A stretch of 64,000 nucleotides of DNA from DASUBV01 sp963725175 (GCA_963725175.1 CAVRXH010000006.1:2852001-2916000); one strand, 5' to 3'; positions 53,133 through 62,266 are shown, counted from the stretch's first letter. Numbers and translations: made by a program. The notes: generated by a model not told the origin, from the letters alone.

Positions 53133-54797
53133 GTGACCGATACTCTCAGCGTCGAGGTGGTCGGCACCGCCGACTGGGTGGCATGCTCGCGGTGCCGGGA
53201 GATTCTCTACGTCAAGCGGCTAGCCCGGAGCCTGGGTGTCTGCCCGAGCTGCGGGCATCACGGCCGGCTGACGGCCTGGCACCGCATCCAGACGCTGCTC
53301 GACGCCGGCAGCGCCGAGCAGCTCAGTCCCGACGCCGGCGGCGGTGACCCGCTGGGCTTCGTGGACAGCAAGCCCTACCCGCAGCGGCTCGCCGAGGCAC
53401 GGGCGGCCACCGGCCTGGACGAGGCGGTCGTCTGCGTGCGCGGCACGATCGACGGCCATCCACTCATCGCCGCCGTCATGGACTTCCGCTTCATGGGCGG
53501 GAGCCTCGGCGCCGTGGTCGGCGAGCTCATCACCCAGGCGGCCGAGGCGGCGCTCCGCGAGCGCCTGCCGTTCGTCATCGTGACGGCCTCCGGCGGCGCC
53601 CGGATGCAGGAGGGCGTCATCTCGCTGATGCAGATGGCCAAGACCAGCCAGGCGCTCGGCGAGCTGGACGAGGCCGGCATCCTGACCATCTCGCTGATTA
53701 CCGACCCGACCTTCGGCGGAGTGGCCGCCTCGTTCGCCTCGCTGTGCGACGTGATCGTGGCCGAGCCGGGCGCGCGGTTCGGCTTCGCGGGCCGCCGGGT
53801 CATCGAGCAGACCATCCGCGAACAGCTGCCCGCGGACTTCCAGACGGCCGAGTTCCTGCTGGCCCGCGGGATGATCGACATGGTCCGGGCCAGGGCCGAG
53901 CTGCGGCCGACCATGGCCCGCCTGCTATCCGCCGCCGCACGCTGTCCCGAGCGCGCGCAATCGCCGGCGCTGGCGGACCCGCTGGTCCGGGACTGGCGCG
54001 CCCTGCCGGAGCGAGACGCGTGGAGCGTGGTGACGGAGGCGCGTGACCTGCGCCGGCCGACCACGATCGACTACCTCAGCGGCATCCTGGAGATGTACGA
54101 GGAGCTGCACGGCGACCGCCAGACCGGAGACTGCACGGCGATCACCGGCGGCCTTGGCCGGCTCGACGGGCTACCGATCATGGTGATCGGCCATCAGAAG
54201 GGCCATACGCCGGCCGAGCTCGCCGCCCGGAACTTCGGGATGCCGATGCCGGCCGGCTACCGCAAGGCGGCCCGGCTGATGCGGCTGGCCGACAAGCTCG
54301 GCCTGCCCGTGGTGACGCTCGTCGACACTCCCGGCGCGTTTCCCGGCCGCGAGGCGGAGGAGCACGGGCAGGCGGTCGCGATCGCGGAGAACCTGCGGCT
54401 GATGGCCCGGCTGACGGTGCCCATCATCTCGGTGATCACCGGCGAGGGCGGCAGCGGCGGCGCCCTCGCCCTGGCAGTCGCCAACAAGGTGCTGGCGTAC
54501 TCGGGCTCCTTCTACTCGGTGATCAGCCCGGAAGGCTGCGCAGCGATCTTGTGGAAGGACCGCGCGGCCGCGCCGCTCGCCGCGCGGGCACTCCGGCTCG
54601 GTGCCCGCGACCTGCTCCGCCTGGGCATCGTCGACGCCGTGATCCCGGAGCCGGAAGGCGGTACCCAGCAGGCGCCGGCGACCGCTATCGAGCGCCTGCA
54701 CGCGGCCATCGCGATGTGCCTGCGGGAGCTGACCGAGACCGACGCCGCCTCGATCGTGCGGCAGCGCCACAGGCGCTTCCGTGCCTACACCGCCTGA
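53133..54797 (+). CDS. accD: Fused acetyl-CoA carboxylase carboxyltransferase (AccD-AccA type)
   Basis: A 554-aa carboxyltransferase with both halves in one chain. The beta half has a zinc ribbon (CSRC...CPSC, residues about 15-37), FMGGSLGAVVGE, ASGGARMQEGVISLMQMAKT and ITDPTFGGVAASFA. The alpha half has GHTPAELAARNFGMPMPAGYRKAARLMRLADKLGLPVVTLVDTPGAFPGREAEE and GEGGSGGALALAVANKV. It transfers carboxyl from biotin to acetyl-CoA, giving malonyl-CoA. GTG 53133 is chosen for the GGGAGGAG site. With the next two genes it makes a dedicated carboxylase for the cluster. Confidence 0.92.
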   Translation: MTDTLSVEVVGTADWVACSRCREILYVKRLARSLGVCPSCGHHGRLTAWHRIQTLLDAGSAEQLSPDAGGGDPLGFVDSKPYPQRLAEARAATGLDEAVVCVRGTIDGHPLIAAVMDFRFMGGSLGAVVGELITQAAEAALRERLPFVIVTASGGARMQEGVISLMQMAKTSQALGELDEAGILTISLITDPTFGGVAASFASLCDVIVAEPGARFGFAGRRVIEQTIREQLPADFQTAEFLLARGMIDMVRARAELRPTMARLLSAAARCPERAQSPALADPLVRDWRALPERDAWSVVTEARDLRRPTTIDYLSGILEMYEELHGDRQTGDCTAITGGLGRLDGLPIMVIGHQKGHTPAELAARNFGMPMPAGYRKAARLMRLADKLGLPVVTLVDTPGAFPGREAEEHGQAVAIAENLRLMARLTVPIISVITGEGGSGGALALAVANKVLAYSGSFYSVISPEGCAAILWKDRAAAPLAARALRLGARDLLRLGIVDAVIPEPEGGTQQAPATAIERLHAAIAMCLRELTETDAASIVRQRHRRFRAYTA

Positions 54798-54845
54798 CCT
54801 GGCGAGACGCTAAGTGATCGGGCCAGAACTGACGAGGAAGGTGCC

Positions 54846-55307
54846 GTGACAGAAGAACCAGGTGCGAACGGCGTGCTTGACCAGGTGCGGCGCACCGCCG
54901 TGGAACTGGTGTCCGCGGCCGCCACGATGCCGCGCCGGATCACCGTCTGCTCCGGCGACGTGTCGGTCGAGGTGGAGTGGCCGGAGGCGATCGCCGGCCC
55001 GCCCGGCCAGGAAGGCCGGCCCGCGGAGCCGCCAGCCGCCGCCGACGGCACCGGCCTCGACTACATCTGTGCCTCCATCATCGGCACCTTCTATAGCGCT
55101 CCCGCGCCGGGCGCGGCCCCGTTCGTCAGCGTCGGCGACATCGTCGAGCCCGGCCAGCAGGTCGCCATCCTCGAGTCCATGAAGCTGATGACGGCGGTCG
55201 AGGCCGTCCATTGCGGTCGCGTGGCCGAGATCCTGGTGCTCGACGGCCGCCCGGTCGAGTACGGCACGCCGCTCATCGCCCTGTCCGCGCCGAACAGTCA
55301 GCCCTGA
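54846..55307 (+). CDS. accB: Biotin carboxyl carrier protein
   Basis: A 153-aa AccB-type carrier from GTG 54846 with the biotinyl domain at the C-terminus. VAILESMKLMTAVEA holds the biotinylated Lys in ESMKLM, and IIGTFYSAPAPGAAPFVSVGDIVEPGQQ is the matching first half. The N-terminal 60 residues and Pro-rich linker are ordinary for AccB. It is 4 nt from accC, so the two are co-translated. Confidence 0.94.
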   Translation: MTEEPGANGVLDQVRRTAVELVSAAATMPRRITVCSGDVSVEVEWPEAIAGPPGQEGRPAEPPAAADGTGLDYICASIIGTFYSAPAPGAAPFVSVGDIVEPGQQVAILESMKLMTAVEAVHCGRVAEILVLDGRPVEYGTPLIALSAPNSQP

Positions 55308-55311
55308 TCCC

Positions 55312-56667
55312 ATGTTCGCGACGATCCTCATCGCCAACCGAGGCGAGATCGCTCTCCGGGTGATCAGAACCTGCACCGAGCTCGGCATCCGCACCGTCGC
55401 GGTCTACTCCACCGAGGACCGCGATTCGCTCGCCGTGCGAGCCGCCGACCAGGCCATCTGCATCGGGCCGGGACCCGCCCGCCAGAGTTACCTGAGCGTG
55501 CCGGCCATCCTGGAGGCAGCGGCCCAGGCCGGAGCCGACGCCATCCATCCCGGCTACGGATTCCTGTCCGAGGATCCCGATTTCGCCGAGGCCTGCGAGA
55601 AGCAAGGCATCACGTTCATCGGGCCCACCGCTGACCTGCTGGGTGCCCTGGGCGACAAGGTTCGCGCGCGGACGATGCTGTCGGAAGCGGGCCTGCCGCT
55701 GCTGCCCGGCAGTCCGGACGTGGTGGAGAGCATGGACGCCGCCCGCCGGATCGCGGCCGAGATCGGCTATCCCCTGATCGTCAAGGCGGTTTCTGGAGGC
55801 GGCGGACGTGGCATGCGGATCGCCCGCGCCCCGGACGAACTCGGCGCCGCCTACACCGCGGCGCGCTCAGACGCGCGCGCCCTGTTCACCGACAGCCGCG
55901 TCTACATCGAGCGCTATCTCAGCTTCGCCCGCCACGTGGAGGTCCAGGTCCTGTGCGACAGTCACGGAGCCGGGGTGCACCTCGGCGCGCGTGACTGCAC
56001 GATCCAGCGGCGCCAGCAGAAGCTGATCGAGGAATCCCCGGTTCCCGGGCTCCCCGCGGCGGCGCTGCAGGAGATGAAGGACACCGCGGTACGCAGCGCG
56101 AAGGCCATCGGCTTCACCGGGGCAGGCACCTTCGAGTTCCTCGCCGACGCACGGGGCCGTTACTACTTCATGGAGGTCAACGGCCGCATCCAGGTCGAGC
56201 ACCCGGTGACGGAAATGGCGACCGGGATCGACATTGTCGCCGAGCAGATCAGGATCGCGGCCGGCGATCCGCTGGGGTACGGCCAGGCCGACGTGAGCCC
56301 TCGCGGTGCCGTCATCGAGTGCCGGGTCAACGCCGAGGATCCCGGTCGCGGCTTCGCCCCCACGCCGGGACTGCTGGAGGACTTCCGCCCGCCGTCCGGG
56401 CCGTTCGTGCGAGTGGACGGGCACGGCTACCCCGGCCTGCGCATCCCGGCATGCTATGACTCGCTGCTAGCCAAGGTGATCGTCTGGGCACCCGACCGGG
56501 CCGGGGCGATTACCCGGATGCAGCGGGCGCTCAGCGAGTTCGGCGTGCGCGGCCAGGGCGTCAGCACCACGATCGGCTTCCTGCAGGAGGTACTGGCCAG
56601 CCCGGTCTTCCGGGCGGCCGAGCACAGCACCGCCCTGGTCGGCGACATCACCGCGGACGCGCGATGA
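55312..56667 (+). CDS. accC: Biotin carboxylase
   Basis: A 451-aa ATP-grasp biotin carboxylase: FATILIANRGEIALRVIRTCTELGI at the start, IHPGYGFLSEDPDFAEACE, the Gly-rich loop VKAVSGGGGRGMRIA, RHVEVQVLCDSHG, and MEVNGRIQVEHPVTEMATGID (E, N, R of the active site; the family usually has NTRIQVEH, here NGRIQVEH). It carboxylates biotin on the carrier. Overlap with the next gene is ATGA (56664-56667), which ties the sugar gene to the carboxylase transcript. Confidence 0.94.
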   Translation: MFATILIANRGEIALRVIRTCTELGIRTVAVYSTEDRDSLAVRAADQAICIGPGPARQSYLSVPAILEAAAQAGADAIHPGYGFLSEDPDFAEACEKQGITFIGPTADLLGALGDKVRARTMLSEAGLPLLPGSPDVVESMDAARRIAAEIGYPLIVKAVSGGGGRGMRIARAPDELGAAYTAARSDARALFTDSRVYIERYLSFARHVEVQVLCDSHGAGVHLGARDCTIQRRQQKLIEESPVPGLPAAALQEMKDTAVRSAKAIGFTGAGTFEFLADARGRYYFMEVNGRIQVEHPVTEMATGIDIVAEQIRIAAGDPLGYGQADVSPRGAVIECRVNAEDPGRGFAPTPGLLEDFRPPSGPFVRVDGHGYPGLRIPACYDSLLAKVIVWAPDRAGAITRMQRALSEFGVRGQGVSTTIGFLQEVLASPVFRAAEHSTALVGDITADAR

Positions 56668-57713
56668 AGGCCCTGATCCTCTGCGGCGACCCAGGCACGC
56701 CCGCCATCCCCTTCCACTGCCTCGCGCCCAGGCAGCTCATGCCGATCGCCGGCAAGCCACTGCTCGTGCACGGTCTTGAGACGATCCGCGGCGCCGGCGT
56801 CACCGACATTGCCGTCGTCGCCGGCGATCAGGCGGCCCAGCTCGAGGCGGCGATCGGCTCCGGCTCCGACCTGGGGGTGCGGATCACCTGGCTGCGCCAG
56901 GAACGGCGCGGCCTGGCCGACTGCCTGCGGACCGCGCGGGCCTTCGCCGGCGACGAGAATTTCCTGCTGTACCCGGGGGACAGCCTGCTGGCCGGCGGTA
57001 TCAGCGCGGCCGCCGACGCGTTCCGCGCCCGGCACCCGGCCGTCGGCCTGCTGATGGCCTCGGCCGCTGACCTCGCCAGCTGCGGCGTCGCCGGGACGGA
57101 CGCGAGCGGCGCGGTCACGGCGCTGGCCAGCGGGCCGGCCGGGGCCACGGCCATGACCGGCATCTGCTTCTGCACCCCGGCCATCTACGCCGCGGTGCCC
57201 GGCGCGTCCGATGGCCAGGCCGGCCTGGAGATCGCCGGAGCCGTGCGGCGAGTGCTCCGCCAGGGGCACACCGTGACCGCCGCGGTACACGGCGGATTCT
57301 GGAACAGCGCCGCGACTGCCGCGGACCTGCTGGAGTGCCATCGCGTGCTGCTGGATGTCCTGGTCGCCAGCGGCCTCGACCGAATCGATGACGGCAGCAT
57401 CGCGCGGGGACCGGTCGTGGTCGAGCCAGGCGCGACGGTACGCCGGTCTCGGCTGCGCGGGCCGGTCCTGATCGGGGCGGGCAGCATCGTCTCCGACAGC
57501 GAGCTAGGGCCGTACACGGTGATCGGCCGGGACTGCGTGATCCGGCGCAGCGAGATCGCCGCCTCTGTCCTCCTGGACCGGGCGGCGGTGGCCGGGGTCG
57601 GCGGTATCCGGGACTCTCTCATCGGCTGCGGCGCGGACGTCCGCGGGCCGGATGGCGACTCGGGCTACCGCCTCATCCTCGGCGAGGACGCGCGGGTGGA
57701 GGTGCTGGCGTGA
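56664..57713 (+). CDS. RmlA-like sugar-phosphate nucleotidyltransferase with degenerate motif
   Basis: A 349-aa protein with the long RmlA (StrD-type) layout: a Rossmann-like N-terminal half and a left-handed beta-helix end (VVVEPGATVRRSRLRGPVLIGAGSIVSDSELGPYTVIGRDCVIRRSEI). The signature of true thymidylyltransferases, GGxGTRLxP...PKQLxP, reads CGDPGTPAIP...PRQLMP: the catalytic Arg is Pro and the Lys is Arg. GDN is GDS. It may use another substrate or be inactive. It is translated with accC and should feed RmlB if active. Confidence 0.8.
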   Translation: MKALILCGDPGTPAIPFHCLAPRQLMPIAGKPLLVHGLETIRGAGVTDIAVVAGDQAAQLEAAIGSGSDLGVRITWLRQERRGLADCLRTARAFAGDENFLLYPGDSLLAGGISAAADAFRARHPAVGLLMASAADLASCGVAGTDASGAVTALASGPAGATAMTGICFCTPAIYAAVPGASDGQAGLEIAGAVRRVLRQGHTVTAAVHGGFWNSAATAADLLECHRVLLDVLVASGLDRIDDGSIARGPVVVEPGATVRRSRLRGPVLIGAGSIVSDSELGPYTVIGRDCVIRRSEIAASVLLDRAAVAGVGGIRDSLIGCGADVRGPDGDSGYRLILGEDARVEVLA

Positions 57714-57730
57714 CCGCGCGGCCCGGCGGG

Positions 57731-58453
57731 CTAGAAAAGCCCCGCCAGCCCGACGGGCTGGCTACGTCGCAGGCCTGCCTTGTTCAGGGCGTCGATCCGC
57801 GACTGCGCGCCCAGCTTGTCGAAAACCTTGCGCAGGTGCCGCTTCACCGTTCCCTCGGCGATCGACAGCTGAACGGCGATCTGCCGGTTGCTCAGCCCCG
57901 CCGCCACCAGGCGGAGTACCTCCTCCTCACGGGCGGTCAGCCGGTCTTCGTCGGCGCGGGCTGGCAGGCCCAGGCCCTCCCCCGTGATGTAGAGCACCAT
58001 CTCCTGGCCGATGTGGCGGACATTCCTGACCGCCTGAGTGAACTGTGATCGCGTGCTCAGCACAGACAGCAGGCAGCTCATGCCGGCCGACAGCAGGACG
58101 GGCATATCCACATGCATGCCCTGGCCAACTAACACCATGATCCGCGATTCTTCCGAGACCTCACGGATTCTCCGGACCTGCGCCGCGGCATCAAGCTCGA
58201 CAAAACACGAACTCAGGACGACGACATGCGGACGGACCTGGCGCGCGATCGTGATGGCCGAGCTGAAGTCGCCGGTCATGGCGACCACCGACAAATCGCT
58301 TTCCAGCTCCAGGATCAGCGCCAGCGCCTCCCGGAACAGGGTCTCCTGCTGGACCAGCAGGACCGAGACGCGGGAATCCATGCTCTGCATCACCGACGGC
58401 TCCACTCCGGAACAATCACATTCTTGCCGTGTTGCCTTCTGCTGTGTGGCCAT
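57731..58453 (-). CDS. NarL/LuxR-type regulator with a degenerate receiver domain
   Basis: A 240-aa protein from ATG 58453 (MATQQKATRQ); M25 (MDSRVSVLLV) is possible. Residues about 28-145 have the receiver fold, but the acidic pair of VLLVDDHxLFREAL is Gln35-Gln36 (VLLVQQETLFREAL) and the phosphoacceptor Asp is Ser81 (VVVLSSCFV). Phosphorylation is thus unlikely. The C-terminal helix-turn-helix LTAREEEVLRLVAAGLSNRQIAVQLSIAEGTVKRHLRKVFDKLGA is intact. It may respond to a ligand or to protein contacts, as other atypical receivers do in antibiotic clusters. It is divergent from rmlB over an AT-richer 238-nt region that includes CATACGTAAAACGTC (near 58490). Confidence 0.88.
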   Translation of the reverse strand: MATQQKATRQECDCSGVEPSVMQSMDSRVSVLLVQQETLFREALALILELESDLSVVAMTGDFSSAITIARQVRPHVVVLSSCFVELDAAAQVRRIREVSEESRIMVLVGQGMHVDMPVLLSAGMSCLLSVLSTRSQFTQAVRNVRHIGQEMVLYITGEGLGLPARADEDRLTAREEEVLRLVAAGLSNRQIAVQLSIAEGTVKRHLRKVFDKLGAQSRIDALNKAGLRRSQPVGLAGLF

Positions 58454-58691
58454 TTCCCCCGTCGAGTCGCGCCAGCTCCGCAAAGTTAGCATACGTAAAA
58501 CGTCAGTGACTACCACAATGATATCCCGAAAGTTTCGCGTCGAGATATCCACAGGGCGCGGGACGGCACAGCTTGGCAGGCTCGCCCCGTCAGGCGCCCA
58601 GCCGCCACCGCGGGAGCGGCGGACGACCGGCGATCCTCTGGCCAGGCGATGCGACGCCGCGGCCACGACAACTACCGATTAAGGAAGCACC

Positions 58692-59714
58692 GTGGCCAGG
58701 ACTCTTCTCATCACCGGGGCCGCCGGGTTCATCGGCTCGAATTTCACCAGGCACTGGCGGCGCGTTCACCCAGCGGACGCCATCGTGACGCTGGACGCTC
58801 TTGCCTACGCCGCCGCCCTGGCGAGCCTAGACGACATCGCCGGCGAGATCACCTTCGTGCACGGAGACATCCGCGATGAGCAGCTCATATCGCGAATCCT
58901 CCGCGAGCACGATGTCACGCTGGTCGTGAATTTTGCGGCCGAGTCTCATAACTCGTACGCCATCATGGACCCGGTATGCTTTTTCGAGGCGAATGTCATG
59001 GGCCCGGTGCGGCTGCTGGAGGCCATCCGCCGGGCCGGGAAACCCGGCATCCGGTTCCATCAGATATCGACCTGCGAGATCTACGGCGACATGGCGCTCG
59101 ACGACCCCGGCGCCTTCACCGAGCAGTCCCCCTACCGCCCGCGTACCCCCTATAACGCGGCCAAGGCCGGCGGCGACCACGCGGTCAGGGCCTTCGGGAC
59201 GACCTACGGCATCCCGTACACCATCACGAACTGCTGCAATAACTACGGGCCCTATCAGTTCCCTGAGAAGGTCATCCCGCTCTTCGTCACCAATGCGCTG
59301 CAGGGGAGGCAACTGCCGGTCTACGCCTCCAGCCAGAACCGGCGGGAATGGCTGCACGTGGACGATCACTGCCGGGCGGTCGAGGCGGTGCTGCTGCGCG
59401 GCCGGCCGGGCGAGAGCTATCACGTCGGCAGCGGCACCGAGGTCGATGTCGCCACCCTGGCGGGCGCTATCCTCGGCGAGCTTGGGCTAGGCCCGGAGAT
59501 GATCCGCACGGTTCCGGACCGTCCCTCACATGACCGCAGGTACCTGCTGGACTCCGGCAAGCTGCACGCCGAGCTCGGCTGGGCGCCCGAGATCAGCTTC
59601 GCCGAGGGCCTGAAGGCCACGATCGCCTGGTACAGGGACAACGAGTCGTGGTGGCGGCCCCTGATCGGCCGGTCGCCGGTCGCCGAGGAGACCGCCTGGA
59701 GCGGCCAGGGCTAG
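58692..59714 (+). CDS. rmlB: dTDP-glucose 4,6-dehydratase-like protein with TCE in place of TDE
   Basis: A 340-aa extended SDR protein: LLITGAAGFIGSNF (NAD site), FAAESH, PYNAAKAGGDHAVRAF with Tyr154 and Lys158, NNYGPYQFPEKVIPLFVTNAL and REWLHVDDHCRAV clearly match RmlB. In the dehydratase motif STDEVYG the Asp that acts as acid is Cys128 (STCEIYG), and FAAESHVDRS is FAAESHNSYA. Water elimination may be slowed or lost, so the enzyme could be an epimerase or act on another sugar. Start ATG 58692; frame and length are intact. Confidence 0.85.
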   Translation: MARTLLITGAAGFIGSNFTRHWRRVHPADAIVTLDALAYAAALASLDDIAGEITFVHGDIRDEQLISRILREHDVTLVVNFAAESHNSYAIMDPVCFFEANVMGPVRLLEAIRRAGKPGIRFHQISTCEIYGDMALDDPGAFTEQSPYRPRTPYNAAKAGGDHAVRAFGTTYGIPYTITNCCNNYGPYQFPEKVIPLFVTNALQGRQLPVYASSQNRREWLHVDDHCRAVEAVLLRGRPGESYHVGSGTEVDVATLAGAILGELGLGPEMIRTVPDRPSHDRRYLLDSGKLHAELGWAPEISFAEGLKATIAWYRDNESWWRPLIGRSPVAEETAWSGQG

Positions 59715-59736
59715 CCAGGACTAGCTATCCGCTCGC

Positions 59737-60141
59737 TCAGGTCCCGGCGACGCGAACGGTGACGTCGCCGAGCAGCGAGTGGCCGTGCACCCGGACCAGG
59801 CGGCTGGCAGCCGTGCCCGGCGCCGCGCCGGCCTCGTTGGTCAGATCGCCGAGAACCTTGCCGCCGAACAGCTCGACGCGCGTTCCCGGCGCCACGTAAA
59901 TGTCCACGTCGCGCCAGATGGCCCAGGCGTTGACCCGGACCTCGGACGGAGCGCTACGGACATCAGACAAGTCGATGGTGACATCGCCCAGAACGGTGAT
60001 GGCGACCAGCTCGTCCTCGACATCCCAGTCTCGCGCCTTAGCGCCCTTGCGGCCGCCCTCGAAGATGGGATCCAGGCCAATCAGCCATCGGCGATTATGG
60101 CCCGCACCGTCACTCGCCCTGCCGGCGGAATCGCTACTCAC
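59737..60141 (-). CDS. LiaF-like cell-envelope response protein
   Basis: A 134-aa protein whose second half (LVAITVLGDVTIDLSDVRSAPSEVRVNAWAIWRDVDIYVAPGTRVELFGGKVLGDLTNE) matches the C-terminal beta-helix domain of LiaF/DUF1707-type proteins, found in cell-wall antibiotic responses. It has no membrane helix, unlike full LiaF. In the cluster it could sense or protect against envelope damage, but it may be a bystander. Convergent with rmlB. Confidence 0.78.
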   Translation of the reverse strand: MSSDSAGRASDGAGHNRRWLIGLDPIFEGGRKGAKARDWDVEDELVAITVLGDVTIDLSDVRSAPSEVRVNAWAIWRDVDIYVAPGTRVELFGGKVLGDLTNEAGAAPGTAASRLVRVHGHSLLGDVTVRVAGT

Positions 60142-60371
60142 CGCGGGTATCCCCTCTCGGTCGCAGCCCCGCCCCGTGCGGGCGAACGGGCTTTCGCCGA
60201 GAGGCTCTCACAGCGCGCCGCGGCGGACAACCGGCCGGCGAGGCTGACCGGCTGGCGACCCGCTACCTCGATGCACGTTCTAGCCCCGCTAGAGCCGGGT
60301 TCGCCACGCTGAGCCGGTGAGGGGACGCCGAAGGCGGGTGGCTCTCCTTCAGCGCCGGACTGTGACCAGAC

Positions 60372-61430
60372 ATGGAGCCACTGATGACGACCACAGCCGC
60401 GGGCCAGCCGAACACGGCGGTCCCGCCCGCCCGTGCCGCGGTGCTCTGCGGCCTGGGCGCGTGGACGCCACCGGATGTCCTCACTAATGAGCAGCTCGCC
60501 AGCGTCCTGCCGGTCACCGACGCGTGGATACGCAAGCGGACGGGCATCGTGACGCGGCACGTAGCCCCGCCTGGCATGACAACCTCCGAGCTGGCCGCGC
60601 AGGCGGGTCAGCGAGCCCTGAAGTCGGCGGGGATGGGGACGGTCGACGCCCTGGTGCTCGCGACCACGACCCCGGACCGGCCCTGCCCCGCGACCGCGCC
60701 GCAGGTGGCGAGCCGGCTGGCGCTGGGCACCGTGGCGGCCTTCGACGTCGCCGCCGTCTGCGCGGGCTTTATCTACGCGCTCGCGACCGGCGCGGGGCTG
60801 ATCGCGGCGGCCATCGCGGACACCGTCCTGGTGATCGGCGCCGAGTTGCTCACCGGCGTCCTCAACCCCCGCGACCAGGGCATCAGGGTGATCTTCGGCG
60901 ACGGGGCGGGCGCGGTCGTGCTGCGCGCAGGGAACCAGGCCGAGCTGGGCGCGATCGGGTCGTTCACGCTGGGCAGCGATGGCCTGGACGCGGACCTGAT
61001 CACGATTCCGGCCGGCGGGTCACAGCAGCCGCACCGCTGCGGAGACGGGGACGAGGCGGACCGGTTCCTCCAGATGCAGGGCCAGCATGTCTACCGGCGC
61101 GCGCTCGCGGTCATGACCGAGTCAGCCAGGCAGGCGCTCGCGGCGGCCGGATGGCCCGTCTCCCTGGTCGACTGGCTGGTCTGCCATCAGGCCAACAAGC
61201 GCATCGTGACCGGCGTGGCGGGCCGGCTGGGCATCCCCGTCGACCGGTGCCTGATCAACATCGAGGAGGTGGGCAACACCTCGGCCGCCTCCATCCCCCT
61301 CGCGCTTGCCTACGGAGTGGCTACCGGGGCGCTCGGCGCGGGTGACCGCGTCGTGCTGACCGGGTTCGGCGGCGGCCTGGCCTGGGGATCGGCCGTGCTG
61401 CGCTGGCCCGACATCGCCGACCGGAGCTAG
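60372..61430 (+). CDS. Beta-ketoacyl-ACP synthase III (KAS III)
   Basis: A 352-aa condensing enzyme with the full Cys-His-Asn triad: DVAAVCAGFIYALATG (Cys), VCHQANKRIV (His) and INIEEVGNTSAASIPLALAYG (Asn). LGAWTPPDVLTNEQL...WIRKRTGI at the N-terminus is the FabH signature. In clusters such proteins load a starter acyl-CoA or build a short acyl chain. Start ATG 60372; ATG 60384 (MTTTAAGQ) is possible. It begins the gene run KAS III - thioesterase - acyl-AMP ligase. Confidence 0.93.
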   Translation: MEPLMTTTAAGQPNTAVPPARAAVLCGLGAWTPPDVLTNEQLASVLPVTDAWIRKRTGIVTRHVAPPGMTTSELAAQAGQRALKSAGMGTVDALVLATTTPDRPCPATAPQVASRLALGTVAAFDVAAVCAGFIYALATGAGLIAAAIADTVLVIGAELLTGVLNPRDQGIRVIFGDGAGAVVLRAGNQAELGAIGSFTLGSDGLDADLITIPAGGSQQPHRCGDGDEADRFLQMQGQHVYRRALAVMTESARQALAAAGWPVSLVDWLVCHQANKRIVTGVAGRLGIPVDRCLINIEEVGNTSAASIPLALAYGVATGALGAGDRVVLTGFGGGLAWGSAVLRWPDIADRS

Positions 61431-61436
61431 CGGCGC

Positions 61437-62249
61437 ATGATCTCGGGCATGCCAGGCGCGGACACCAGCCGCTGGCTGACCAGCCAGGCGGACGGCCCGG
61501 ACGTCATGCTCCGGGTCTTCTGCCTCCCGCACGCCGGCGGCGGCCGGGCCGCCTTCCGCGCCTGGACCCGCGACCAGCTTCCTGGCGTCGATGTCTGCGC
61601 GATCCAGTTGCCCGGCCGCGACGACCGGGCCGGGGAGCCGCCTCCGACTGGCGTCGTTCCGCTGGCGCAGGCCCTCGCCCCGGTCCTGCTGCCCTACCTC
61701 GACGTGCCCTACGCGCTCGTTGGCAACAGCGTCGGGGCGCTGGTGGCCTACGAGCTGGGCCGCCGCCTGCAGCAGCAGTACTGCCTGCCGCCGCTGCGCC
61801 TGGTGGCCGCTGCCTCCCGGCCGCCGGGAGCGGCGGCCGGGCTGCCTCCGGTGACCGAGCTCACCGACGATGAGCTGGTCGAGGACGTGCGGCGTCGCTT
61901 CGGCGGCATCCCGGACGAGATCGCGTGCCGCCCCGACTACCTGCGGGCGTTCCTGCCCGCGCTCCGCGCCGACCTGGCCATGTCCCAGGCCTACGTGCCG
62001 CCGCCCGGCCCGCTCCTGACCTGCCCGGTGACGGCGGTAGCTGGCGCCGAAGACCTCGTCATCTCCCGCGCGGACCTCGCTGGCTGGGGCGCCGTCACCG
62101 CCGGCGACTTCGCCAGCGTCGAGCTGCCGGGCGACCATTTTGCCCTGCTCGGCCACCGAGATCGCCTGCTCGGCCCCGTTCGCGCCGAGGCGGCATTGAT
62201 CCAGGCGGCATTGATCCAGGCGGGCAGCGCAGCCGGCCATGTGACCTGA
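61437..62249 (+). CDS. Type II thioesterase
   Basis: A 270-aa alpha/beta hydrolase: LRVFCLPHAGGGRAAFRAW and VCAIQLPGRDDRAGEPP open it, the nucleophile elbow is VGNSVGALVAYELG, the acid is in AGAEDLVISR and the His in LPGDHFALLGH. The His usually before the active Ser (GHSMG) is Asn. Such proteins clean stalled acyl groups off PKS or NRPS carriers. The last helix holds a recent 15-nt duplication (ALIQA twice). It follows the KAS III gene by 6 nt. Confidence 0.92.
   Translation: MISGMPGADTSRWLTSQADGPDVMLRVFCLPHAGGGRAAFRAWTRDQLPGVDVCAIQLPGRDDRAGEPPPTGVVPLAQALAPVLLPYLDVPYALVGNSVGALVAYELGRRLQQQYCLPPLRLVAAASRPPGAAAGLPPVTELTDDELVEDVRRRFGGIPDEIACRPDYLRAFLPALRADLAMSQAYVPPPGPLLTCPVTAVAGAEDLVISRADLAGWGAVTAGDFASVELPGDHFALLGHRDRLLGPVRAEAALIQAALIQAGSAAGHVT
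62190..62219 (+). repeat. 15-nt tandem duplication in the thioesterase tail
   Basis: GCGGCATTGATCCAG occurs twice in a row and encodes AALIQ-AALIQ. The repeats are exact, so the duplication is recent. Confidence 0.9.
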
Positions 62250-62266
62250 CTAGTCGAGGAGCGCCC

